Source: Daphnia pulex (taxonomy: Eukaryota; Arthropoda; Branchiopoda; Diplostraca; Daphniidae). Taken from it: DNA of 64,000 nucleotides. Positions 35,023 through 47,631 of the stretch are shown here, piece by piece; positions within the stretch are counted from its first letter, which is position 1, and each line of letters starts with the position of its first letter. Where the stretch lies: NCBI RefSeq assembly GCF_021134715.1, contig NC_060019.1, positions 6,386,001 through 6,450,000 on the forward strand, in the 5' to 3' direction. The notes under the pieces were generated by a model. It saw only the letters and a list, made by a program, of their open reading frames with translations. It made no database searches and had not been told where the DNA came from. A program made the translations under genes and the position numbers.

Positions 35023-35208
35023 ATGCCCCATAAATACGAGAAGACGCTTGTTTTTCTTTTTTTGGTGGCAACCGGCGAGGCGGCGCCACCTCCAAATCCA
35101 CCCATGACTCTTCAGGAGGAGACTCACAAAGCTGTGAAGCATGCTGCCGAAACTTTTAGGAATAAGCATCAGAGAGCTTTACTTGGCAGTTCTTCAAACT
35201 CTAATTAA
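35023..35208 (+). other. Short ORF of unknown meaning (61 aa)
   Basis: The start MPHKYEK leads into a proline-rich piece and a charged helix-like tail ending at LLGSSSNSN. A GTAAGG donor-like site follows the stop by about 12 bp. Local GC is higher than in the surroundings. The copy at 44047-44232 differs by a few residues. It could be a fragment of a gene or element exon. I recognise no family. Confidence 0.25.
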
Positions 35209-35990
35209 TTTGACTAAGGTAAGGATTGGTTACACTTTAATAACTAAAAAATAAAAAAATGTGTTGCATTATTGTTTTTAAATGTCAATGGTGTACAAGA
35301 GAATCAGCTTTTGCACCATTCCAAAATTTAATAACTGAAATAACCAACCAAGAAAATGTCGATGTCCGTTCTTCTAGGATCACTACTTCCTCAAAAGGAT
35401 CATTTTACGAAAAATGCTGAACATGTGAAATTAAATTTCGTCGACAGGTACAAAAAAGGTCTTGAATTCAAATTAGATTTATTGTGACTATATTTTTTCT
35501 TCGTATAGATTTTGGTCTGTCCTAACCATTAGACAGAAGGACTAGAAGAAATTTCTGGTAAAGTTTTGAAAACTCCTAAGTGTTTACGTCTTCGTGTATG
35601 AAAGCTGTTATTTATAGAGAAACACGATTTTTTCCGGGGAACCCATGAAAAAATGGACCTGCAATCTGTTGGAAATTGTCTAATCAAAACTATTTAGTCA
35701 GACCTTATCTTTTGTCGCTGATCTGCCAATTCTTATCTTTTGTGTCGTGTAGATCTGTTTGTATGAATGTGTTGAAGAATTGCTAACTTCTAAAACACAA
35801 TTACATAGATTTAGTTGTGTTTTACATTACGAAAATCAGTCAAGTTACCAATATTAAATGTCGCCCTCTTTTCATGTAAAGTAAAGATTTTTACAAATTT
35901 CGTAACGGTGAGGCAATAGTTTGGACACGTACAAATGGTATCCCTGACCCATTCGACCAGTTCAAAAACCAACACTCTGATTGAAACTTT

Positions 35991-36026
35991 CTACATTACA
36001 ATTGTATTTTAGAAATTGTAATGTAG
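35991..36026. repeat. 13-bp-arm inverted repeat
   Basis: CTACATTACAATT and its exact reverse complement flank a 10-bp loop. The second copy of the block (from about 45015) has one mismatch. Confidence 0.8.
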
Positions 36027-36871
36027 CACAACACATTTTTAAGTAACAGTAATACTTTGGCAATGCAGTCGTCACAGCAAACGAGTCCATCTTCTTCACA
36101 TATTTTTGTCCTCTCTCCAAGATAATGAGACAGCATTGAATTGCGACAAAAAGTAATTACTATGATTACTTTGAAACAATAATTACATTACGACGAGGAT
36201 ATGATTACTATGTTTGTTCACACCAATTCAAAATGCGTCATCTGTGAATAAACAACCGGAAACGTTACTCACAACAAAGCAAATTTACAAAATGTTTCAA
36301 TTTTTAACATAAGGGATTTAAATTTTAAAAAACAATACCTTGCATAGACCCACCATTCGATTTGGCTGAGTAGAATTTCTCTCGCTATCGGGTAGACCAG
36401 CATGATATGGTGCCGGGGAGAAACCAAATTTGGAGAAGGATTATAGCTTCAATTGCTTCTTCATCTTTTCCAAATTTCTTCTGATCAATTGGGAAAATAG
36501 ATACGCTGACCAATGAAATGTAACGATCAAGGGTGCTGTTTAACACTTCGTATTCCTGTTATTGCAATACGCGAAAATCATGGCAATAACTTTAAAAAAC
36601 AAAAAAAGCAATTGTCACTTTTGCTGATGAACAATCACTCGCTTCCAAAGTTTCCAACCATGAATATATTGACTCATACAGATTAAAAGAGCAATGAACA
36701 GCACTAAGAGTATAAAAAACAATTGTTTGAGCCATCATCTTATTTCAATTAGACACCACAAATGAAAATAACCCTAAAATAACATTTACTGATAGGTGTA
36801 CTTGTGATGAAACATTAGAATCGGTATAATTATTCATTTCTTGCACTTCTTTTAATACATGTAAAAAATAT

Positions 36872-37990
36872 TTGATGAAAAGTAAATACGAAAAGAAAAA
36901 ATCAAAAAATAAAATTGTTTTCCAAGATTACTCCTATCCCCCAATATCCTTCTTCCCATACTTATGCGATTCGCTATTCACCATCGTAACAGACCCAATC
37001 ACTCTTGAATACCTCGTTAGTAAACATGAATCGACAAGCCGCCTAACAAGATGGGCTATCTACTTTCAACAGTTCGACATGGAGATCAAATACTGGCCCG
37101 GAAAACTGAATCTAATGCTGATGCGTTTAACCGCATACCGGTATACCTGATTGTGTCTAATAATCGCAATTGACGAATGGATAATCGCTCAACACAAAGA
37201 AAGTTTCTGCCAAATATTAATGGTAGAAAAAAATAAGCCAAAGAAATTCGACCAGGAAGACAAATTTCAAATCCTACCCAAAAGCCTTCTGGCCTCTCCA
37301 GGAGGAAGGATAGTAGTACTTGCGAAACTATGCAAGGTAATCCTGGTAACTTTTCACAGCCATGAATTAGCAGCTCATCAAGGTATTGAAAAGACTGTAG
37401 AAAACATGCGTGGTAAATAATTTTGGCCAAAATTAGCAAAAGATGTTCGGATTCAAATAATAAATTGCCTGATATGTGCTAAAAGGAAAGTTTCCGGGAC
37501 CTGAAAAACTCCTCTCCAACCATTCCTCATTGCAGAATACAACTGGCAATGAATGACGCGAGATACTCAGGGCCCCGTATGTTTCAGCAGTCAAAAGGGT
37601 AATACCCATATCTATTGGTCATAAAACGTAATCTTAACGCAATACGTAACTCGCTAATCGATCGCATTCCCACTGAAAAGCACAACAGCCCAATCATGGG
37701 AAAATTTACCAACATGTGTTGAACGAATAAGGTATTCCTTCTGAAATCCTAACTGACGAAGGTTCCAACTTCATGTCAAACGCAAAAAACTCGGAATCAA
37801 ACAACTCCGTACAACAATTTTTTTCATCCACAATGGCAGGGTCGAACAGTGAACATCAAACAATCATTGATATGGTTACTTTACCCCAGAGAACAAAGCG
37901 TGAAGAGAATTCTTTCAGCATTGGACCAGAAGCAAACCAAAATCTTCTGGATTTCACAACATTGATTAATCGTCTGTAAGTTCAACGTAA
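36872..37990 (+). mobile_element. Ty3/gypsy LTR retrotransposon fossil, copy 1
   Basis: Translated pieces resemble the end of a Ty3/gypsy RNase H domain (LTRWAIYFQQFDMEIKYWPGK), then the integrase zinc-finger region (HSHELAAHQGIEKTVENM) and part of the integrase core. The order matches a gypsy pol 3' half. The copy is broken several times over and partial: no gag, protease or full reverse transcriptase is visible, and I could not find paired LTRs. It predates the 9-kb duplication that copied it to 45895. Confidence 0.75.
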
Positions 37991-38611
37991 AGAAGTAACA
38001 TTTCTTCTTGAAGCTCGCGTATTCGTGGAATCAACCGTAAAAAATTTAACCGTGGTTACAGCGAATCACACAAAGCAAAAGAAACTCTGGTAAGGCACTC
38101 TATAAAACCCGTTTCAGTAAAGAAAATTTGCATTTTATTATATGAAAATAGATACTAAAAACGCCGTTGTAGACGACTCTGCAATTTCTGATTCCCTTTG
38201 CAACCTTCATATAGTGAACTAGCAAGTTGCCTCAAAGAAACTGATTCGGAGGTTTAACCATAAAGCCTTACAGTTCATATCATATCGCATCAGGAGCATG
38301 CATTCAATGGATGTTGTAGTAAAATCAAGCGTTCACACTGCTGGTAACCCGTTACCATTTATTGTTTTAATTACATTAAATTAAACGTTAATCATATTTT
38401 CTGTCAGATGGGATACTGTCAGATGACGTGGGTTTCGGGAAAATGCGGTCTATGATAGCATTGATCGTACGTTAAAAATAAATGCCGAGTTGAATCAATT
38501 TTCTGGTGTAATAGCTTTAATTTTCTGTCCTAAAATTGTCGTAGCGAAAGCGAGTCATCCGCTATACGATTTTCTTTAAACATGTTTTAGCATGAATTGA
38601 TTGATCATTTT
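37991..38611. other. Non-array block, right part
   Basis: AT-rich sequence between the gypsy remnant and the resumption of the array in a T-run near 38612. I see no gene, LTR end or tRNA in it. Confidence 0.5.
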
Positions 38612-38823
38612 TTTTTTAAATATGTATTTTCTTGAGCCTGGTGCCTTAGACCGCTCGGCCATCCTCACCTCATCAGATCTACCTAAATTCCTTTGCATTA
38701 CAGATGTGGGATTAAAACTCTTCTAACTCATTCAAGAGTTCCTTGTCCTAGAATGTTTATACCAGGACAACAATTGTATTATGTTGTATTGCTTACTAAT
38801 ATTTATTTTCCCAAGCGATTTCA

Positions 38824-38895
38824 TCCCATATTGTCTAGTGGTTAGGATACCTGGCTCTCACCCAGGTGGTCCGCGTTCAATTCCCGGTATGGGAA
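38824..38895 (+). tRNA. tRNA-Glu (CTC), U32
   Basis: Perfect acceptor stem; CCGCG T-stem mismatch. Confidence 0.82.
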
Positions 38896-39254
38896 AAGAA
38901 GAACTGGACAATTTTGCAAGTTTTGGCAATTTTTGTCAAATACATCTGGCAAACAGTTTCTGCGTTTCCAGAACTATTGCAATCGGCTTGACTTACATAC
39001 ATACGAGACAAAATCTTTCTAGTACATTGGATATACTAAGTACATCGACATGTTTCCATCGAGACTCCTTCAGAAAATGGTTTCTTTGCAAGAAGTATCG
39101 CCAAGGAATAAGAAATTACATCTATGTCAATTATTCATGTGTGAACGAAAAAGAAATGAACAACTATATTTTACCTAAAGAGTAACATTTGTGTAAATTG
39201 ACTTCAATTCCGTAGGTTGACTAGTCTGCTAAGAAATAGCAATAAGAGCTAAAC

Positions 39255-39326
39255 TGCGATGGCTGAGAATCGAACTCGGTTCATTTGTTTGGAAGGCAAC
39301 TATGCTACCCACTATACCAAGATCGC
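39255..39326 (-). tRNA. tRNA-Gly (TCC), degenerate, U32
   Basis: Mismatches in the acceptor (GCGATCT), D-arm and T-stem. Anticodon TCC kept. Confidence 0.6.
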
Positions 39327-39511
39327 CTGACGTAAGTTAGCGTCATCATTTCCGTATTGTCACATCTTTTTAAATTAAAGTAAATCGACCAGTATTACCA
39401 CTTGATGACCTTGTATCTTGGTACATTAAGCATTCTCTATCACTATATCAAAGCAATCTCTCTAATTATGTTGCAACGCGATGATCATGTGTATTCAGAT
39501 AACGATATGTT

Positions 39512-39630
39512 TGTCAGGAGTGGGATTTGAACAGACGCCTTCATTGAAGACCAGAATACTTCAACTTCTCTTATTGAAGCAAGGATTCTGTCCTTGAGTC
39601 TGGCGCCTTAGACCGCTCGGCCATCCTGAC
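39512..39630 (-). tRNA. tRNA-Leu (CAA), degenerate, U32
   Basis: T-stem changed (GTCTG before TTC), weakening the B-box arm. Confidence 0.68.
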
Positions 39631-39972
39631 CTCATCAGATCTACCTAAATTCCTTTGCCCTACAGATGTAGCATTAAAATTCTTCTAACTCATTCAAGAG
39701 TTCCTCGCCCTAGTCGATTTATACCAGGACAACAATTGTATTACGTTCTATTGCGTTTGAATATGTATTTTTTTTAATATGTATTTTCTTTAGTCAGGTG
39801 CCTTAGACCGCTCGGCCTTCATCAGATCTACCTAAATTCCTTTGCATTACAGATGTGGGATTAAAACTCTTCTAACTCATTCAAGAGTTCCTTGTCCTAG
39901 GCTGTTTATACCAGGACAACAATTGTATTATGTTGTATTGCTTACTAATATTTATTTTCCCAAGCGATTTCA

Positions 39973-40044
39973 TCCCATATTGTCTAGTGGTTAGGATACC
40001 TGGCTCTCACCCAGGTGGTCCGCGTTCAATTCCCGGTATGGGAA
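39973..40044 (+). tRNA. tRNA-Glu (CTC), U33
   Basis: Identical to U32. Confidence 0.82.
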
Positions 40045-40403
40045 AAGAAGAACTGGACAATTTTGCAAGTTTTGGCAATTTTTGTCAAATACATCTGGCA
40101 AACAGTTTCTGCGTTTCCAGAACTATTGCAATCGGCTTGACTTACATACATACGAGACAAAATCTTTCTAGTACATTGGATATACTAAGTACATCGACAT
40201 GTTTCCATCGAGACTCCTTCAGAAAATGGTTTCTTTGCAAGAAGTATCGCCAAGGAATAAGAAATTACATCTATGTCAATTATTCATGTGTGAACGAAAA
40301 AGAAATGAACAACTATATTTTACCTAAAGAGTAACATTTGTGTAAATTGACTTCAATTCCGTAGGTTGACTAGTCTGCTAAGAAATAGCAATAAGAGCTA
40401 AAC

Positions 40404-40475
40404 TGCGATGGCTGAGAATCGAACTCGGTTCATTTGTTTGGAAGGCAACTATGCTACCCACTATACCAAGATCGC
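40404..40475 (-). tRNA. tRNA-Gly (TCC), degenerate, U33
   Basis: Identical to U32. Confidence 0.6.
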
Positions 40476-40660
40476 CTGACGTAAGTTAGCGTCATCATTT
40501 CCGTATTGTCACATCTTTTTAAATTAAAGTAAATCGACCAGTATTACCACTTGATGACCTTGTATCTTGGTACATTAAGCATTCTCTATCACTATATCAA
40601 AGCAATCTCTCTAATTATGTTGCAACGCGATGATCATGTGTATTCAGATAACGATATGTT

Positions 40661-40779
40661 TGTCAGGAGTGGGATTTGAACAGACGCCTTCATTGAAGAC
40701 CAGAATACTTCAACTTCTCTTATTGAAGCAAGGATTCTGTCCTTGAGTCTGGCGCCTTAGACCGCTCGGCCATCCTGAC
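40661..40779 (-). tRNA. tRNA-Leu (CAA), degenerate, U33
   Basis: Identical to U32. Confidence 0.68.
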
Positions 40780-41121
40780 CTCATCAGATCTACCTAAATT
40801 CCTTTGCCCTACAGATGTAGCATTAAAATTCTTCTAACTCATTCAAGAGTTCCTCGCCCTAGTCGATTTATACCAGGACAACAATTGTATTACGTTCTAT
40901 TGCGTTTGAATATGTATTTTTTTTAATATGTATTTTCTTTAGTCAGGTGCCTTAGACCGCTCGGCCTTCATCAGATCTACCTAAATTCCTTTGCATTACA
41001 GATGTGGGATTAAAACTCTTCTAACTCATTCAAGAGTTCCTTGTCCTAGGCTGTTTATACCAGGACAACAATTGTATTATGTTGTATTGATTTGGAATAT
41101 GTATTTTCCCAATGGATTTCA

Positions 41122-41193
41122 TCCCATATTGTCTAGTGGTTAGGATACCTGGCTCTCACCCAGGAGGCCCGGGTTCAAATCCCGGTATGGGAA
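41122..41193 (+). tRNA. tRNA-Glu (CTC), canonical, U34
   Basis: One of about five fully canonical Glu copies: acceptor TCCCATA/TATGGGA, all stems paired, T-loop TTCAAAT. The MITE lies 128 bp downstream. Confidence 0.93.
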
Positions 41194-41321
41194 AAGAGGA
41201 ATGTAAAATTTTTCAAGTTTTGGCCATTTTTGTCAAAAAAATCTGTCAAACAGTTTCTGCGTTTCCAGAACTATTGCAATCGGCTTGACTTACATACATA
41301 CGAGCCAAAATCTTTCTAGTA

Positions 41322-41531
41322 CAGTATCTTTCAAAAAAATCCGAAAACGATTTTTTTTCAAATAGCCTAATTTAATGTTAATTATTTTTTTTTAACTTCC
41401 AACATTTTACATAATGTGTAGAATTGATTACTTTACAAAGTTCATGTTTTAAAATTAAGCATAAAATACAAAAATATTTTTAAAAAATAAAAAAAGTGAC
41501 GGAAGCATTCGGATTTATATGAAAGATACTG
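41322..41531. mobile_element. Tc1/mariner-type MITE, 210 bp
   Basis: Inverted ends begin CAGTATCTTTC and extend imperfectly to a TCCGAA motif. A TA duplication flanks the element (41320-41321 and 41532-41533), and the empty site CTAGTACATTGG is seen in the other units. It is non-coding. Its ends resemble those of the larger element at 52683, so both may have used one transposase family. Confidence 0.88.
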
Positions 41532-41763
41532 TACATTGGATATACTAAGTACATCAGCATGTTTCCATCGAGACCCCTTCAGAAAATGGTTTCTTTGCAA
41601 GAAATATCGCCAAGGAATAAGAAATTACATCTATGTCAATTATTCATATGTGAACGAAAAAGAAATGAACAACCATATTTTACCTAAAGAGTAACATTTG
41701 TGTAAATTGACTTCAATTCCGTAGGTTGACTAGTCTGCTAAGAATAAGCAATAATAGCTAAAC

Positions 41764-41834
41764 TGCGATGGCCGAGTATCGAACTCGGGTCAATTGCTTG
41801 GAAGGCAACTATGCTAACCACTATACACCATCGC
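41764..41834 (-). tRNA. tRNA-Gly (TCC), 71 nt, U34
   Basis: One base is missing between the acceptor and D-arm, and one T-loop/stem base is changed. Confidence 0.68.
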
Positions 41835-42019
41835 TTGACGTAAGTTAGCGTTATTATTTCCGTATTGTTACATCTTTTTAAATTACAGAAAATCGACCAG
41901 TATTACCACTTGATGACCTTGTATCGTGGTACATTAAGCATTCTCTATCACTATATCAAAGCAATCTCTCTAATTATGTTGCAACGCGATGATCATGTGT
42001 ATTCAGATAACGATATGTT

Positions 42020-42138
42020 TGTCAGGAGAGGGATTTGAACCCACGCCTTCATTGAAGACCAGAATACTGCAACTTCTCTTATTGAAGCAAGGATTCCGTC
42101 CTTGAGTCTGGCGCCTTAGACCGCTCGGCCATCCTGAC
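42020..42138 (-). tRNA. tRNA-Leu (CAA) with intron, U34
   Basis: One T-stem change. Confidence 0.85.
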
Positions 42139-42489
42139 CACATCAGATCTACCTAAATTCCTTTGCCCTACAGATGTGGCATTAAAATTCTTCTAACTCA
42201 TTCAAGAGTTCCTTGCCCTAGGCGAATTATACCAGGACAACAATTGTATTACGTTCTATTGCGTTTGAATATGTATTTTTTTCGAATATGTATTTTCTTG
42301 AGTCAGGTGCCTTAGACCGCTCGGCCATCCTGACCTCATCAGATCTACCTAAATTCCTTTGCATTACAGATGTGGGATTAAAACTCTTCTAACTCATTCA
42401 AGAGTTCCTTGTCCTAGGCTGTTAATACCAGGACAACAATTGTATTATGTTGTATTGATTTGGAATATGTATTTTCCCAAAGGATTTCA

Positions 42490-42561
42490 TCCCATATTGT
42501 CTAGTGGTTAGGATACCTGGCTCTCACCCAGGAGGCCCGGGTTCAATTCCCGGTATGGGAA
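42490..42561 (+). tRNA. tRNA-Glu (CTC), canonical, U35
   Basis: All stems and boxes are canonical (T-loop TTCAATT). Confidence 0.94.
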
Positions 42562-42919
42562 AAGAGGAATGTATAATTTTGCAAGTTTTGGCCATTTTTG
42601 TCAAATACATCTGGCAAACAGTTTCTGCGTTTCCAGAACTATTGCAATCGGCTTGACTTACATACATACGAGCCAAAATCTTTCTAGTACATTGGATATA
42701 CTAAGTACATCAGCATGTTTCCATCGAGACTCCTTCAGAAAATGGTTTCTTTGCAAGAAATATCACCAAGGAATAAGAAATTACATCTATGTCAATTATT
42801 CATATGTGAACGAAAAAGAAATGAACAACTATATTTTAACTAAAGAGTAACATTTGTGTAAATTGACTTCAATTCCGTAGGTTGACTAGTCTGCTAAGAA
42901 TAAGCAATAATAGCTAAAC

Positions 42920-42991
42920 TGCGATGGCCGAGTATCGAACTCGGGTCAATTGCTTGGAAGGCAACTATGCTAACCACTATACCACCATCGC
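42920..42991 (-). tRNA. tRNA-Gly (TCC), U35
   Basis: One change at the T-loop/T-stem border. Confidence 0.85.
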
Positions 42992-43177
42992 TTGTCGTAA
43001 GTTAGCGTCATCATTTCCGTATTGTCACATCTTTTTAAATTACAGAAAATCGACCAGTATTACCACTTGATGACCTTGTATCGTGGTACATTAAGCATTT
43101 CTCTATCACTATATAAAAGCAATCTCTCTAATTATGTTGCAACGCGATGATCATGTGTATTCAGATAACGATATGTT

Positions 43178-43296
43178 TGGCAGGAGTGGGATTTGAACCC
43201 ACGCCTTCATTGAAGACCAGAATACTGCATCTTCTCTTATTGAAGCAAGGATTCCGTCCTTGAGTCTGGCGCCTTAGACCGCTCGGCCATCCTGAC
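43178..43296 (-). tRNA. tRNA-Leu (CAA) with intron, U35
   Basis: One base of the acceptor 3' strand is changed and one intron base differs. Confidence 0.82.
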
Positions 43297-43454
43297 CACA
43301 TCAGATCTACCTAAATTCCTTTGCCCTACAGATGTGGCATTAAAATTCTTCTAACTCATTCAAGAGTTCCTTGCCCTAGGCGAATTATACCAGGACAACA
43401 ATTGTATTACGTTCTATTGCGTTTGAATATGTATTTTTTTCGAATATGTATTTT

Positions 43455-43492
43455 CTTGAGTCAGGTGCCTTAGACCACTCGGCCATCCTGAC
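43455..43492 (-). pseudogene. Chimeric Leu 5'-exon fragment
   Basis: One end carries the fragment-type bases. The other end (CCACTCGG and the flank behind it) matches the U30-type Leu gene. This fits an exchange that removed one unit from the second copy of the 9-kb duplication. Confidence 0.75.
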
Positions 43493-43647
43493 CACATCAA
43501 ATCTACCTAAATACCTTTGCCCTACAGATGTGGCATTAAAATTATTCTAACTCATTCAAGAGTTCCTTGTCCTAGGCTGTTTATACCAGGACAACAATTG
43601 TATTATGTTGTATTGATTTGGAATATGTATTTTCCCAAGCGATTTCA

Positions 43648-43719
43648 TCCATTTTTGTCTAGTGGTTAGGATACCTGGCTCTCACCCAGGAGGCCCGGGT
43701 TCAATTCCCAGTATGGGAA
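43648..43719 (+). tRNA. tRNA-Glu (CTC), U36
   Basis: Counterpart of U31. Acceptor TCCATTT gives several mismatches, and the T-stem has one. Confidence 0.62.
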
Positions 43720-43954
43720 AAGAGGAAGGTAAAATTTTGCAAGTTTTTGCCATTTTTGTCAAATACGTCTGGAAAACAGTTTCTGCGTTTCCAGAACTAT
43801 TGCAATCGGCTTGACTTACATACATACGAGCCAAAATCTTTCTAGTTCATTGGATAAACTAAGTACATCAGCATTTTTCCATGGAGACTCCTTCAGAAAA
43901 TGGTTTCTTTGCAAGAAATATCGCCAAGGAATAAGAAATTACATCTATGTCAAT

Positions 43955-46900
43955 CACAAATGTGCTGTGTGGAAAATTCCTTTTTCGCTTGAGAATCAAC
44001 CTCGCGTATGCTTTTACCTGTAAACACGTATTGTTTATAAAAATGCATGCCCCATAAATACGAGAAGACGCTTGTTTTTCTTTTTTCGGTGGCAACCGGC
44101 GAGGCGGCGCCACCTCCAAATCCACCCATGACTGTTCAGGAGGAGACTCACAAAGCTGTGAAGCATGCTGCCGAAACTTTTAGGAATAAGCATCAGAGAG
44201 CTTTACTTGGCAGTGCTTCAAACTCTAATTAATTTGACTAAGGTAAGGATTGGTTACACTTTAATAACTAAAAAATAAAAAAATGTGTTGCATTATTGTT
44301 TTTAAATGTCAATGGTGTACAAGAGAATCAGCTTTTGCACCATTCCAAAATTTAATAACTGAAATAACCAACCAAGAAAATGTCGATGTCCGTTCTTCTA
44401 GGATCACTACTTCCTCAAAAGGATCATTTTACGAAAAATGCTGAACATGTGAAATTAAATTTCATCGACAGGTACAAAAAAGGTCTTGAATTCAAATTAG
44501 ATTTATTGTGACTATATTTTTTCTTCGTATAGATTTTGGTCTGTCCTAACCATTAGACAGAAGGACTAGAAGAAATTTCTGGTAAAGTTTTGAAAACTCC
44601 TAAGTGTTTACGTCTTCGTGTATGAAAGCTGTTATTTATAGAGAAACACGATTTTTTCCGGGGAACCCATGAAAAAATGGACCTGCAATCTGCTGGAAAT
44701 TGTCTAATCAAAATTATTTAGTCAGACCTTATCTTTTGTCGCTGATCTGCCAATTCTTATCTTTTGTGTCGTGTAGATCTGTTTGTATGAATGTGTTGAA
44801 GAATTGCTAACTTCTAAAACACAATTACATAGATTTAGTTGTGTTTTACATTACGAAAATCAGTCAAGTTACCAATATTAAATGTCGCCCTCTTTTCATG
44901 TAAAGTAAAGATTTTTACAAATTTCGTAACGGTGAGGCAATAGTTTGGACACGTACAAATGGTATCCCTGACCCATTCGACCAGTTCAAAAACCAACACT
45001 CTGATTGAAACTTTCTACATTACAATTGTATTTTAGAAATTTTAATGTAGCACAACACATTTTTAAGTAACAGTAATACTTTGGCAATGCAGTCGTCACA
45101 GCAAACGAGTCCATCTTCTTCACATATTTTTGTCCTCTCTCCAAGATAATGAGACAGCATTGAATTGCGACAAAAAGTAATTACTATGATTACTTTGAAA
45201 CAATAATTACATTACGACGAGGATATGATTACTATGTTTGTTCACACCAATTCAAAATGCGTCATCTGTGAATAAACAACCGGAAACGTTACTCACAACA
45301 AAGCAAATTTACAAAATGTTTCAATTTTTAACATAAGGGATTTAAATTTAAAAAAAACAATACCTTGCATAGACCCACCATTCGATTTGGCTGAGTAGAA
45401 TTTCTCTCGCTATCGGGTAGACCAGCATGATATGGTGCCGGGGAGAAACCAAATTTGGAGAAGGATTATAGCTTCAATTGCTTCTTCATCTTTTCCAAAT
45501 TTCTTCTGATCAATTGGGAAAATAGATACGCTGACCAATGAAATGTAACGATCAAGGGTGCTGTTCAACACTTCGTATTCCTGTTATTGCAATACGCGAA
45601 AATCATGGCAATAACTTTAAAAAACAAAAAAAGCAATTGTCACTTTTGCTGATGAACAATCACTCGCTTCCAAAGTTTCCAACCATGAATATATTGACTC
45701 ATACAGATTAAAAGAGCAATGAACAGCACTAAGAGTATAAAAAACAATTGTTTGAGCCATCATCTTATTTCAATTAGACACCAAATGAAAATAACCCTAA
45801 AATAACATTTACTGATAGGTGTACTTGTGATGAAACATTAGAATCGGTATAATTATTCATTTCTTGCACTTCTTTTAATACATGTAAAAAATATTTGATG
45901 AAAAGTAAAGACGAAAAGAAAAAATCAAAAAATAAAATTGTTTTCCAAGATTACTCCTATCCCCCAATATCCTTCTTCCCATACTTATGCGATTCGCTAT
46001 TCACCATCGTAACAGACCCAATCACTCTTGAATACCTCGTTAGTAAACATGAATCGACAAGCCGCCTAACAAGATGGGCTATCTACTTTCAACAGTTCGA
46101 CATGGAGATCAAATACTGGCCCGGAAAACTGAATCTAATGCTGATGCGTTTAACCGCATACCGGTATACCTGATTGTGTCTAATAATCGCAATTGACGAA
46201 TGGATAATCGCTCAACACAAAGAAAGTTTCTGCCAAATATTAATGGTAGAAAAAAATAAGCCAAAGAAATTCGACCAGGAAGACAAATTTCAAATCCTAC
46301 CCAAAAGCCTTCTGGCCTCTCCAGGAGGAAGGATAGTAGTACTTGCGAAACTATGCAAGGTAATCCTGGTAACTTTTCACAGCCATGAATTAGCAGCTCA
46401 TCAAGGTATTGAAAAGACTGTAGAAAACATGCGTGGTAAATAATTTTGGCCAAAATTAGCAAAAGATGTTCGGATTCAAATAATAAATTGCCTGATATGT
46501 GCTAAAAGGAAAGTTTCCGGGACCTGAAAAACTCCTCTACAACCATTCCTCATTGCAGAATACAACTGGCAATGAATGACGCGAGATACTCAGGGCCCCG
46601 TATGTTTCAGCAGTCAAAAGGGTAATACCCATATCTATTGGTCATAAAACGTAATCTTAACGCAATACGTAACTCGCTAATCGATCGCATTCCCACTGAA
46701 AAGCACAACAGCCCAATCATGGGAAAATTTACCAACATGTGTTGAACGAATAAGGTATTCCTTCTGAAATCCTAACTGACGAAGGTTCCAACTTCATGTC
46801 AAACGCAAACAACTCGGAATCAAACAACTCCGTACAACAATTTTTTTCATCCACAATGGCAGGGTCGAACAGTGAACATCAAACAATCATTGATATGGTT

Positions 46901-47631
46901 ACTTTACCCCAGAGAACAAAGCGTGAAGAGAATTCTTTCAGCATTGGACCAGAAGCAAACCAAAATCTTCTGGATTTCACAACATTGATTAATCGTCTGT
47001 AAGTTCAACGTAAAGAAGTAACATTTCTTCTTGAAGCTCGCGTATTCGTGGAATCAACCGTAAAAAATTTAACCGTGGTTACAGCGAATCACACAAAGCA
47101 AAAGAAACTCTGGTAAGGCACTCTATAAAACCCGTCTCAGTAAAGAAAATTTGCATTTTATTATATGAAAATAGATACTAAAAACGCCGTTGTAGACGAC
47201 TCTGCAATTTCTGATTCCCTTTGCAACCTTCATATAGTGAACTAGCAAGTTGCCTCAAAGAAACTGATTTGGAGGTTTAACCATAAAGCCTTACAGTTCA
47301 TATCATATCGCATCAGGAGCATGCATTCAATGGATGTTGTAGTAAAATCAAGCGTTCACACTGCTGGTAACCCGTTACCATTTATTGTTTTAATTACATT
47401 AAATTAAACGTTAATCATATTTTCTGTCAGATGGGATACTGTCAGATGACGTGGGTTTGGGGAAAATGCGGTCTATGATAGCACTGATCGTACGTTAAAA
47501 ATAAATGCCGAGTTGAATCAATTTTCTGGTGTAATAGCTTTAATTTTCTGTCCTAAAATTGTCGTAGCGAAAGCGAGTCATCCGCTATACGATTTTCTTT
47601 AAACATGGTTTAGCATGAATTGATTGATCAT
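43955..47631. repeat. Second copy of the non-array block
   Basis: It matches 34931-38611 nearly base for base with scattered substitutions and small indels, at an offset of about 9021-9024 bp. The gypsy fossil, the 61-aa ORF (44047-44232) and the inverted repeat are all present. Both ends lie at the same array positions as in copy 1, so the block was duplicated with the array, not inserted twice. Confidence 0.93.
45895..47013 (+). mobile_element. Ty3/gypsy LTR retrotransposon fossil, copy 2
   Basis: Same pol 3' remnants (RNase H end, integrase) as at 36872. Broken like copy 1; a duplicate of the fossil, not an independent insertion. Confidence 0.75.

Larger units (their letters stand above)
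34931..36871. other. Non-array block, left part
   Basis: This unique sequence replaces the Gly and Leu genes of U31. It starts abruptly in the Glu-Gly spacer, and I see no target duplication. It holds a short ORF (see 35023), a perfect 13-bp-arm inverted repeat at 35991-36026, and at about 35514-35545 a short tRNA D-arm-like stretch read on -. Otherwise it is AT-rich with nothing I recognise. Confidence 0.6.
38612..43954. repeat. Tandem tRNA array, block B (U32-U36)
   Basis: The array resumes just before a Leu 5'-exon fragment. U32 and U33 are near-identical tandem copies 1149 bp apart. The first two units have degenerate Gly and Leu genes. The block ends at the same spacer position as block A (34930 corresponds to 43954). 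Confidence 0.92.

Noticed and set aside
34844-35101. Reverse ORF of 85 codons at the array/non-array junction
   Set aside because: It spans the junction of array spacer and unrelated sequence, so it is accidental; its second copy exists only through the 9-kb duplication.
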